A stretch of DNA of 64,000 nucleotides from Polaromonas sp. CF318 (GTDB lineage: Bacteria; Pseudomonadota; Gammaproteobacteria; Burkholderiales; Burkholderiaceae_C), in the NCBI RefSeq assembly GCF_000282655.1, contig NZ_AKIV01000065.1, positions 1 to 64,000 of the forward strand, written 5' to 3'. The position numbers and the translations under genes were made by a program. The notes beneath the pieces were generated by a model, which saw only the letters and a list, made by a program, of their open reading frames with translations, was not told the origin of the DNA and ran no database searches. Positions 53,059 through 64,000 of this stretch are shown piece after piece. Position 1 is the first letter of the stretch. Each line of letters begins with the position of its first letter.

Positions 53059-53204
53059 GTGAAGCTCCGGATGTTGGAAAAAGTTGTAACGCGGATGCCG
53101 CCGGGGGTGTCCCACTGTGCGTGGACCAAGACAAGCTGCACGTACGCCTGTGTTCAACGCCTGCCCGGGCCGGGCGGTTGACGCGCCGCGAGGCCGGACA
53201 AGGC

Positions 53205-54041
53205 TTAGGCGCCGCCGAATTCGTCGCCGAGTTCGGCGGCGCGTTGCCGGGCGGCGTGGATAGCGCGCATGAACTGCATCTTGACGCGGTCCTGCTCCAT
53301 CGATGTCAGCGCAGCGTAAGTGGTCCCGCCTTTGGAGGTGACCCGCGCGCGCAGCTCCTGCGGGGGCTCGTCCGAAGCCTGCGCCAGCGCGGAAGCGCCT
53401 ACAAAAGTGCCGATCGCGAGCTGGCGCGCCTGCGCGGCGGGCAGGCCCATGTCGGTGCCGGCCTCGATCATGGCCTCGATGAAATAGAACACATAGGCCG
53501 GGCCCGAGCCGGACAGCGCGGTCACCGCATCGAGCTGGGCCTCTTCGGCCAGCCACAGAAATTCGCCCGTGGGCTTGAGCACTTTCTCAATCGCCAGCTT
53601 GTCGGCGCCGGTGGCGGCCGCGCGGGCGAACAGGGCCGTCATGCCCTTGCCGACCAGCGCCGGCGTGTTGGGCATGGCACGCACCACGCGCTCGGTGCCC
53701 AGCCAGTGCGCGATGCTGCCGGATCGCACGCCGGCCGCCACGCTCAGGTGCAGGGCGGTTTTGGTGTGAAAGCGCGTCTGCAGCGCCGCATCCTTGAAGA
53801 CCTGCGGCTTGACCGCCCAGACGACCAGGCCGGCGGCGGCCAGCCAGGCGCCCGGGCTTTCATGGACCTCAACGCCGAATTGCTGCGCGAGTTTGGCGCG
53901 CTGCTCGGCGAAAGGCTCGACCACCTGGATCTGGCCGGCGGGCAGGCCCTGCTTGAGCAGGCCGCCGATGATGGCGCTGGCCATGTTGCCGCCGCCTACG
54001 AAGGCGATGTGTTCGGTGTTTGCGCGGGAAGTGGAAGTCAT
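53205..54041 (-). CDS. proC: Pyrroline-5-carboxylate reductase
   Basis: ProC performs the last step of proline synthesis, reducing P5C with NAD(P)H. The 278-residue product has the Rossmann motif AFVGGGNMASAIIGGL (about 13–28), the conserved RAMPNTPALVGKG and the dimer/active-site stretch TALSGSGPAYVFYFIEAM. Length is typical. It lies six bases downstream of the phytase-like esterase gene on the same strand, so the two are probably co-transcribed. Confidence 0.95.
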   Translation of the reverse strand: MTSTSRANTEHIAFVGGGNMASAIIGGLLKQGLPAGQIQVVEPFAEQRAKLAQQFGVEVHESPGAWLAAAGLVVWAVKPQVFKDAALQTRFHTKTALHLSVAAGVRSGSIAHWLGTERVVRAMPNTPALVGKGMTALFARAAATGADKLAIEKVLKPTGEFLWLAEEAQLDAVTALSGSGPAYVFYFIEAMIEAGTDMGLPAAQARQLAIGTFVGASALAQASDEPPQELRARVTSKGGTTYAALTSMEQDRVKMQFMRAIHAARQRAAELGDEFGGA

Positions 54042-54047
54042 GCGTTG

Positions 54048-55211
54048 TCAGTCCAAAAATTCAAAGGCCAGCCACTGGCTGATTTGCCGGGGGCTGAAAT
54101 TGTCGTCGCTGATGAACATCAGGCTGCGGCGCCCGTTGGGGAGCACCGGGCCCCAGCTCATGCCTTCGCTATTGTCCAGCTGTTTAAGCCGCGGGCCGGC
54201 GCCGGGGCCGGTAAAGGCCGAAAAATCCGCCAGCAGGGTTTTGCCTGCGGCCTGGTAAGCGCCCGGTTGCAGGGCGGGTAGGGCCAGCGTGTCGGAAGCC
54301 TGGCGGGTGTCGATGAGATAAAGGCGCAGCGAATTGCCCGAGCCTGTCACATAGGCCCGCTCCAGCACCAGCATGCGCTCGGCGTCCAGCATCAGGATTT
54401 CCGCCACACCGTTGTCGGCGAAGGTGGTGGGTGGCATGGGCGCGCGCGGGATGGCGTCGGGCACATAAGCGATCTGCCGCAGGGCCTTGCCGCTCGCGAG
54501 GTCTATCTGCGTGAAGCGGCAAGGCCCGCCCGGTGCCTGCACGCTGGGCATGGGGCCGTCCTGCAGCAAGGCGTTTTCCATGGCGATCCAGGCTGTCTGC
54601 CCGTCGGGCGCCAGCGCCAGGCCTTCCAGGGTCAGGTTGCCGCGCGGCCCCGCGCCGGCCTGGAAATTAAACATCGCCGGCAGGGCGAATTCGCGCACAA
54701 AGCCGCCGTCGGGGCGCGTTTCGCGCAGCCAGGGCGCGGTGCCCGTGGGTGCATGGCCTTCGCTGGACCACAGCAGGGTGTTGCTGGCCGCGCGCCAGCG
54801 TATGGCTTCCGGGTCCGGCACGAGGCCGCCCTGCAGCGCCGAAGGATAGGGCTTGCCGTCGGCCTGGCGCAGCGTGGCCACGCCCAGTAGCTCGGGCGCG
54901 CCCAGGCTGTCCATACCCAGCGCGATGCGCGCGGTGTAAAAGCGCGCCGGGTTGATGCTGGAGCTGTCGTCGCTGATCAGGTAATAGAGGTCAGCGGCGG
55001 GGTCGTAGTCCATGCCCGACAGCCCGCCCACGGTGCTGCCCTGGAATTGCAGGCGGTGCGCAAAACGGGATTCGCCGATCAGGCGCAGGCGTGCGCGCGG
55101 CGGCTGGCCGGTCGCGGCCGGGGCTTGCGGTGCCGTGCAACCGGCCAGGCCCAGCACGGCGGCAGCGCCAGAGCCGAGGATGAGCCGGCGCCTCGAGAGG
55201 GACGTGTTCAT
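54048..55211 (-). CDS. Exported phytase-like esterase domain protein
   Basis: The 387-residue protein has an N-terminal signal with twin Arg (SRRRLILGSG) and a lipobox-like LAGC (Cys25). It may be a Tat-exported lipoprotein. The rest is a beta-propeller-like domain of the 'esterase-like activity of phytase' type, with GGLSGMDYD, DPEAIRW, NLTLEGLALAPDGQTAWIAMEN and SEGMSWGP. Substrates of the family are poorly known. It is followed after six bases by proC. Confidence 0.8.
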   Translation of the reverse strand: MNTSLSRRRLILGSGAAAVLGLAGCTAPQAPAATGQPPRARLRLIGESRFAHRLQFQGSTVGGLSGMDYDPAADLYYLISDDSSSINPARFYTARIALGMDSLGAPELLGVATLRQADGKPYPSALQGGLVPDPEAIRWRAASNTLLWSSEGHAPTGTAPWLRETRPDGGFVREFALPAMFNFQAGAGPRGNLTLEGLALAPDGQTAWIAMENALLQDGPMPSVQAPGGPCRFTQIDLASGKALRQIAYVPDAIPRAPMPPTTFADNGVAEILMLDAERMLVLERAYVTGSGNSLRLYLIDTRQASDTLALPALQPGAYQAAGKTLLADFSAFTGPGAGPRLKQLDNSEGMSWGPVLPNGRRSLMFISDDNFSPRQISQWLAFEFLD

Positions 55212-55266
55212 GCGGCCAGTCTAGCGGCCGCGCCTGTGGGAAATGTGACAGCGGCGCAGGCAGCGT

Positions 55267-56760
55267 TCACTGCAGCACGGTCTGCCGCACCGCCTGCTCC
55301 CAGCGCGCCATCAGTTCGGCCGCCCGGTCCGCGCCCAGCGTGGGCAGGAATTTGCGCTCGGCGCGCCACATGCCGGACAGCTCGTCAATGCTGCCGTACA
55401 CGCCGCTGGACAAGCCGGCCAGGTAGGCGGCGCCCAGCGCGGTGGTCTCGATCACGGCCGGGCGAATCACCGGGATGCCCAGCAGGTCGGCCTGGAATTG
55501 CATCAGCAGGTCGTTGACGCAGGCGCCGCCGTCCACGCGCAGCTCGGCCACGGGCGCGGCGCCGGCACCGACCGCGTCGCGGCTCATGGCCTGCAGCAGG
55601 GCTGCGCTCTGGTAGGCGATGCTTTCGAGCGCGGCGCGCGCGATGTGGGCCACCGTGGTGCCGCGCGTGAGGCCGGTGATGGTGCCGCGCGCGTCGGGTT
55701 TCCAGTAGGGCGCGCCCAGTCCGGTGAAGGCCGGCACCATCATCACGCCACCGGAGTCGGGCACGCTTTCGGCCAGCGCCTGCACTTCGGCGCTGCCCTT
55801 GATGGCATGCAGGCCGTCGCGCAGCCACTGCACGACGGCGCCGCCCACGAACACGCTGCCTTCGATGGCGAATTGCGTCTGTGCGGTGGTTTGCGCCGCG
55901 CTGGTGGTCAGCAAGCCGTTTTGCGAGGTCTGGAACTGCCCGCCGGTGTGCATCAGCATGAAGCAGCCCGTGCCGTAGGTGTTCTTGGCCATGCCGGCTT
56001 TGAAGCAGGCCTGGCCGAAGAGCGCGCTTTGCTGGTCACCGGCGACGCCGCCTATGGTGATCGCATGGCCCAGCAGGTCGGGGCGTACTTCACCGTAATG
56101 CGCGCTGGAGGGAAGCACCTTGGGCATCAGCGAGGCCGGGATGCCCAGCAGGTCCAGCAGTTCCGTGTCCCACTGGTTGGTGTGCACATTGAAGAGCATG
56201 GTGCGCGAGGCGTTGCTGACGTCGGTGGCATGCAGCGCGCCGCCCGTGAGCTGCCACATCAGCCAGCTGTCTATGGTGCCGAAAGCCAGCTCGCCGCGTT
56301 CGGCCTGGGCGCGCGCGCCGGGCACGTTGTCGAGCAGCCATTTGAGCTTGGTGCCGGAAAAATAAGCGTCGATCAGCAGGCCGGTTTTGGACTGGATCAG
56401 TTTTTCCTTGCCCTGCTCGCGCAAGGCGGCGCAGGTGGCTTCCGCGCGCCTGTCCTGCCAGACGATGGCGTGGTGCACCGGCTGGCCGGTCTTGCGGTTC
56501 CAGAGGGCGGTGGTCTCGCGCTGGTTGGTGATACCCAGCGCGCGTATGTCGCCGGCCTTGATGTTGGCCTTGGCCAGCACCTCGCGCGCCGTGGCCAGCT
56601 GGGTGCGCCAGATTTCATTCAAGTCGTGTTCGACCCAGCCGGGCCGGGGATAGATCTGCGGCAGCTCCTGCTGCGCCAGGGCCACGATGTGGCCGTGTTC
56701 GTCAAACACGATGCTGCGGGAACTCGAGGTTCCCTGGTCAAGGGCGAGGAGGTAGGTCAT
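55267..56760 (-). CDS. glpK: Glycerol kinase
   Basis: GlpK phosphorylates glycerol to sn-glycerol-3-phosphate. The 497-residue FGGY-family enzyme has the N-terminal phosphate loop [13 protein letters not shown], the FGGY-type [14 protein letters not shown] region and the C-terminal ATP-binding block [19 protein letters not shown]. Length is typical. It lies 38 bases downstream of the DeoR-type glpR gene on the minus strand. It is divergent from the glycerol ABC transporter operon, so import and phosphorylation of glycerol are encoded back to back. Confidence 0.97.
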   Translation of the reverse strand: MTYLLALDQGTSSSRSIVFDEHGHIVALAQQELPQIYPRPGWVEHDLNEIWRTQLATAREVLAKANIKAGDIRALGITNQRETTALWNRKTGQPVHHAIVWQDRRAEATCAALREQGKEKLIQSKTGLLIDAYFSGTKLKWLLDNVPGARAQAERGELAFGTIDSWLMWQLTGGALHATDVSNASRTMLFNVHTNQWDTELLDLLGIPASLMPKVLPSSAHYGEVRPDLLGHAITIGGVAGDQQSALFGQACFKAGMAKNTYGTGCFMLMHTGGQFQTSQNGLLTTSAAQTTAQTQFAIEGSVFVGGAVVQWLRDGLHAIKGSAEVQALAESVPDSGGVMMVPAFTGLGAPYWKPDARGTITGLTRGTTVAHIARAALESIAYQSAALLQAMSRDAVGAGAAPVAELRVDGGACVNDLLMQFQADLLGIPVIRPAVIETTALGAAYLAGLSSGVYGSIDELSGMWRAERKFLPTLGADRAAELMARWEQAVRQTVLQ

Positions 56761-56798
56761 GCGCTGGAGTGTATGAAAACTGCCCTGTCCGGGCGGGC

Positions 56799-57566
56799 TC
56801 AGGGATGGGCCACCTCGCAGCTGACGTCCGCTTCTTCCAGCAGGGCCGGGAAGGGCTCGGGCGGTGGCATGTCGGTGAACAGCCGGTCGATCTGCGAGAG
56901 CCTAGCCAGCTCGACCATGGCCGGGCGGTTGAATTTGCTGCTGTCGGCGGCCAGCCAGACCTCGCGGGCGTGCTCGATGATGGTTTGCGCGACCTTGACC
57001 TCGCGGTAGTCGAAGTCGCGCAGCGAGCCGTCGGGCTCTATGCCCGAAATGCCGATGACGGCGATGTCGACGCGGAACTGGCGCATGAAGTCCACCGCCG
57101 CCTCGCCCACGATGCCGCGGTCACGCGCGCGCACCACGCCGCCGGCCACGATGACCTCGCAGTCGGTATTGCCGCACAGGATGGCCGCCACATTGAGGTT
57201 GTTGGTGATGACGCGCAGCCCCTTGTGGTTCAGCAAGGCCTTGGCGACGGCTTCGGTGGTCGTGCCGATATTCAGGATCAGCGAGCAGTCGTTGGGGATG
57301 CGCCTGGCAACGGCCTCGGCGATGCGCGCCTTGCCTTCGGCGTTGAGGCTTTCGCGCTGGCGGTGCGCGATGTTTTCAATGGTGGAGGTGGGCACCCGCA
57401 CGCCGCCGTGAAAGCGCGTCAGCAAGCCGGCTTCGGACAGGCGCTGCACGTCCCGCCTGACGGTCTGCAGGGTCACATTGAGCTTGTCGGCAAGCTGCTC
57501 GACCGAGGCCGAGCCGTGGGCGCGGACCACGTCAAGAAGCTTGATTTGCCTGGGATTGGAGTTCAC
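56799..57566 (-). CDS. glpR: DeoR-family glycerol regulator GlpR
   Basis: The 255-residue DeoR-family repressor has an N-terminal helix-turn-helix (about 18–52, [22 protein letters not shown]). A DeoR sensor domain contains the sugar-phosphate-binding segment [15 protein letters not shown] and [18 protein letters not shown]. In other bacteria GlpR represses glp genes and is released by glycerol-3-phosphate. It probably controls both glpK and the divergent glpS operon. A TATCGAAA half-site-like stretch occurs near 57654 in the intergenic region. Confidence 0.9.
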   Translation of the reverse strand: MNSNPRQIKLLDVVRAHGSASVEQLADKLNVTLQTVRRDVQRLSEAGLLTRFHGGVRVPTSTIENIAHRQRESLNAEGKARIAEAVARRIPNDCSLILNIGTTTEAVAKALLNHKGLRVITNNLNVAAILCGNTDCEVIVAGGVVRARDRGIVGEAAVDFMRQFRVDIAVIGISGIEPDGSLRDFDYREVKVAQTIIEHAREVWLAADSSKFNRPAMVELARLSQIDRLFTDMPPPEPFPALLEEADVSCEVAHP

Positions 57567-57865
57567 GCGGGTCCAAGTCTGGGGGAATCTGGGGGGAAAT
57601 CGGGAATTAAAAGGACCTAAGAATGACAGCTGTATGGCCTTGGAGAAACTTTATATCGAAACAAAAGGAAACAGATAAGGGAAAACAATTAGATAAAACA
57701 ATCACAAAGGAAGAAAAATAGAAAAAAACCGAACTTATCCGGTTCAGTCCACACATCCTCGGGAGAGTCTTTCTTGGTGATCGTTTTAAATTTCTTGTCC
57801 ATCGCAGCCCCGGTCGGGGTGTGCGGCGGCCTGTTCCAGCCCCTGCGGGGCGGGGGAGCGGCGTG
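57567..57865. promoter_or_regulatory. AT-rich divergent promoter region between glpR and glpS
   Basis: About 57605–57795 is A-rich and low in GC, in sharp contrast to the rest of the window. It contains TTTATATCGAAACAAAA (about 57649–57665), which resembles a GlpR half-operator. AACCG...CGGTT (57727–57744) could form a small hairpin. The divergent promoters of glpR–glpK and glpSTPQUV should lie here. Confidence 0.5.
57623..57721 (+). CDS. Possible 32-residue Lys-rich leader peptide
   Basis: This short frame starts at an ATG with AAGGA seven bases upstream and ends at TAG. The product (beginning MTAVWPWRNF) is Lys/Glu/Thr-rich. It lies entirely in the AT-rich stretch upstream of glpS. It might be a leader peptide or chance, since stop codons are not scarce in such sequence; I regard it as weak. 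Confidence 0.2.
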   Translation: MTAVWPWRNFISKQKETDKGKQLDKTITKEEK

Positions 57866-60017
<2,152 letters not shown>

Positions 60018-60039
60018 GCGCAGCGCAGAACCGCTTCAA

Positions 60040-60096
60040 GCAAGCTCCGGCCCCCTCGGGGGGCAGCGCGGTACACGCAGTGACAAGCGTGGGGGT
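60040..60096 (-). repeat. Dispersed GC-rich repeat, partial copy R6
   Basis: GGCCCCCTCGGGGGGC, AGCGCGGTACACGCAGTGA and AAGCGTGGGGG match the C-rich half of the repeat family, here inside the glycerol transporter operon. Its GGGGGT end lies just before the glpP ATG and provides the only purine-rich stretch there. It lacks the GGCCGGC..GCCGG half. Confidence 0.65.
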
Positions 60097-60102
60097 AAAT
60101 CC

Positions 60103-60989
<887 letters not shown>

Positions 60990-60993
<4 letters not shown>

Positions 60994-61802
60994 ACACACC
61001 GAGATTCCAGGCGCGCACGCTGTTCCTCATCGCCTACATCCTGTTCGCGCTGCTGCCCATCTACTGGATGGTCAACATGAGCTTCAAGACCAACAGCGAG
61101 ATCCTGTCGAGCTTTTCCTTCTTCCCCCAGCAATTCACCTGGGACAACTACAAGACCATCTTCACCGACCCGTCCTGGTACTCCGGCTACATCAACAGCC
61201 TGATCTACGTCGCCATCAACACGGTGATCTCCATCACCGTGGCCTTGCCGGCCGCCTATGCGTTCTCGCGCTACAGCTTCCTGGGCGACAAGCATGTGTT
61301 CTTCTGGCTGCTGACCAACCGCATGACGCCGCCCGCGGTGTTTTTGCTGCCCTTCTTCCAGCTCTACACCACCGTGGGCCTGATGGACACCCACATCGCG
61401 GTGGCGCTGGCCCACCTGCTGTTCAACGTACCGCTGGCGGTGTGGATCCTGGAGGGTTTCATGAGCGGCATTCCGCGCGAGATCGACGAGACCGCCTACA
61501 TCGACGGCTATTCCTTCCCGCGCTTTTTCATGCGCATCTTCCTGCCGCTGATCAAGGCCGGCGTGGGCGTGGCGGCGTTTTTCTGCTTCATGTTCAGCTG
61601 GGTGGAACTGCTGCTGGCGCGCACGCTGACCAGCGTCAACGCCAAACCCATCGTCGCGACCATGACGCGCACGGTGTCGGCCTCGGGCATGGACTGGGCC
61701 ACCTTGGCCGCGGCCGGGGTGCTGACCATAGTACCGGGCGCCATCGTGATCTGGTTTGTACGCAATTACATCGCGAAGGGTTTCGCGATGGGCAGGGTAT
61801 GA
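60990..61802 (+). CDS. glpQ: Glycerol ABC transporter permease 2
   Basis: The 270-residue MalG-like permease has six helices and an EAA loop, IPREIDETAYIDGYSFPRFFMRIFLPL, near residues 165–191. It ends with FVRNYIAKGFAMGRV, typical of CUT1 permeases. It pairs with GlpP to form the channel. Its start codon overlaps the glpP stop. The name follows the glpSTPQV scheme and is unrelated to glycerophosphodiester phosphodiesterase GlpQ. A partial repeat (R7) begins directly after the stop. Confidence 0.88.
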
Positions 61803-61850
61803 CCCCCCGAAGCGCCACCTGCGGCCCGGCGAAGCCGGTTCCGCGATGGC
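61803..61850 (+). repeat. Dispersed GC-rich repeat, partial copy R7
   Basis: CCCCCCGAAGCGCCACCTGCGGCCCGGCGAAGCCGGTTCCGCG follows directly on the glpQ stop codon, in the orientation expected for the family. The central GTGTAGC and palindromic C/G block are missing, so it is a deleted copy. Confidence 0.6.
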
Positions 61851-61877
61851 ACCTGGATGAGAAACAGGAGATGACAG

Positions 61878-62186
61878 ATGTTTGAGTGGATGGCCTGGAC
61901 GACGCCGGTGGCGATTTTTTTCAGCTGCATCGTGCTGATGCTGGTGGGCATGACGGTGTGGGAGTTCAAGTCGCCGACGACGCTGCGGCGTGGCTTCCTG
62001 CCGCTGGAAACCACGCGTGGCGACCGGCTGTTCATAGGCCTGCTCAGCGCGGCCTATGTGAACCTGATTTTTGTCGGCATCAGCGGCAAGCTGGCCGGCT
62101 GGCTGGGGCTGGAGGGCGACCCCTCGATCTGGATCAGTTTTGTGCTGTCCATGGTCTTGCTCGCATGGATCATGCGCAGGGGCTAG
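61878..62186 (+). CDS. glpU: Small DUF2160 membrane protein of the glycerol transporter
   Basis: The 102-residue protein has three hydrophobic segments (about 8–28, 50–72 and 82–100) and begins MFEWMAWTTPVAIFF, as in DUF2160 proteins. These are always found in glpSTPQUV-type operons. The role in transport is not defined. AGGAG lies seven bases before the ATG. It sits between glpQ and glpV as in Rhizobium. Confidence 0.82.
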   Translation: MFEWMAWTTPVAIFFSCIVLMLVGMTVWEFKSPTTLRRGFLPLETTRGDRLFIGLLSAAYVNLIFVGISGKLAGWLGLEGDPSIWISFVLSMVLLAWIMRRG

Positions 62187-62294
62187 GCAGGACGTGAAGA
62201 AAAGAGAAGTGCGTAGAAAAAGGAACCCGGCTCATATTCCCCGGAGCCGAACAAGCCTTCAACCACGGGGAGTGAACCAATGAGGAGACAAGTC

Positions 62295-64000
<1,706 letters not shown>

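Noticed and set aside
52837-53556. 239-codon version of the small Ala/Lys-rich protein
   Set aside because: The extension crosses proC out of frame and has an Arg-rich shadow composition. The ATG at 53058 has GGAG and a proper signal peptide.
57689-57802. 37-codon minus-strand frame in the AT-rich glp intergenic region
   Set aside because: It ends in a run of Phe/Leu from the A-rich tract and has no ribosome site. I regard it as chance.

Overview
The window is high-GC, densely packed bacterial chromosome. It has no rRNA, tRNA, CRISPR array, transposase or phage gene that I can see. It looks like a Comamonadaceae (Burkholderiales) genome of the Polaromonas/Variovorax/Rhodoferax type. Reasons: the order queA–recG–oxyR–dps–ubiA–proC, a DUF3567 gene, a PhaM-type polyhydroxyalkanoate granule protein, a GlpSTPQUV-type glycerol ABC transporter, and a dispersed GC-rich repeat family that I recognise from that family. 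Genus-level placement is inference. Layout, left third (1–28 kb): mostly independent housekeeping and metabolic genes. They include an SPW membrane protein, a lone EF-G, a GST, an O6-alkylguanine-DNA methyltransferase, a bactofilin, an LrgAB pair, a secreted class-C serine hydrolase and a GlcD-type oxidase. Further on are a trypsin-like protease, a DUF2846 lipoprotein, an exported beta-carbonic anhydrase, a purU/DUF2927/LysR group, an omega-transaminase, a ChaN lipoprotein, an AbrB-family membrane protein, an IclR/DUF3108 pair, an FAH hydrolase, a YwqK/MORN protein, MarC, PhaM and a FIST protein. Middle (28.2–41.4 kb): the most unusual part. A six-gene overlapping operon (CREST membrane hydrolase, LplT–PlsC fusion, DUF805, FAD oxidase–methyltransferase fusion, an exported unknown, a membrane-anchored alpha/beta hydrolase) is followed by a four-gene unit (YiaAB, exported unknown, DUF2145, coiled-coil/zinc-ribbon membrane protein) and a single lipoprotein gene. 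All three units carry the same upstream arrangement: a 21-bp dyad GTATC-N7-GATAC and, 57–58 bp further on, the heptamer CCGCACA. I read this as one co-regulated envelope/lipid regulon of unknown function, beside a divergent XRE regulator. Right (41.4–54 kb): on the minus strand, queA–tgt run into a GT9 glycosyltransferase, a GtrA protein, a GT39-type transferase and a permuted NlpC/P60-like lipoprotein. Divergently come recG, oxyR, dps and ubiA, closed by a bidirectional terminator, then a small Ala/Lys-rich exported protein and proC on the minus strand. Far right (54–64 kb): a phytase-like esterase, then a glycerol locus. glpK and glpR lie on the minus strand; an AT-rich intergenic island separates them from a plus-strand operon for a glycerol ABC transporter (glpS, glpT, glpP, glpQ, glpU, glpV). 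The window ends a few codons before the end of glpV. Seven copies of one repeat family occur. Six have their C-rich end facing a stop codon, which suggests a 3'-UTR/terminator-type element.
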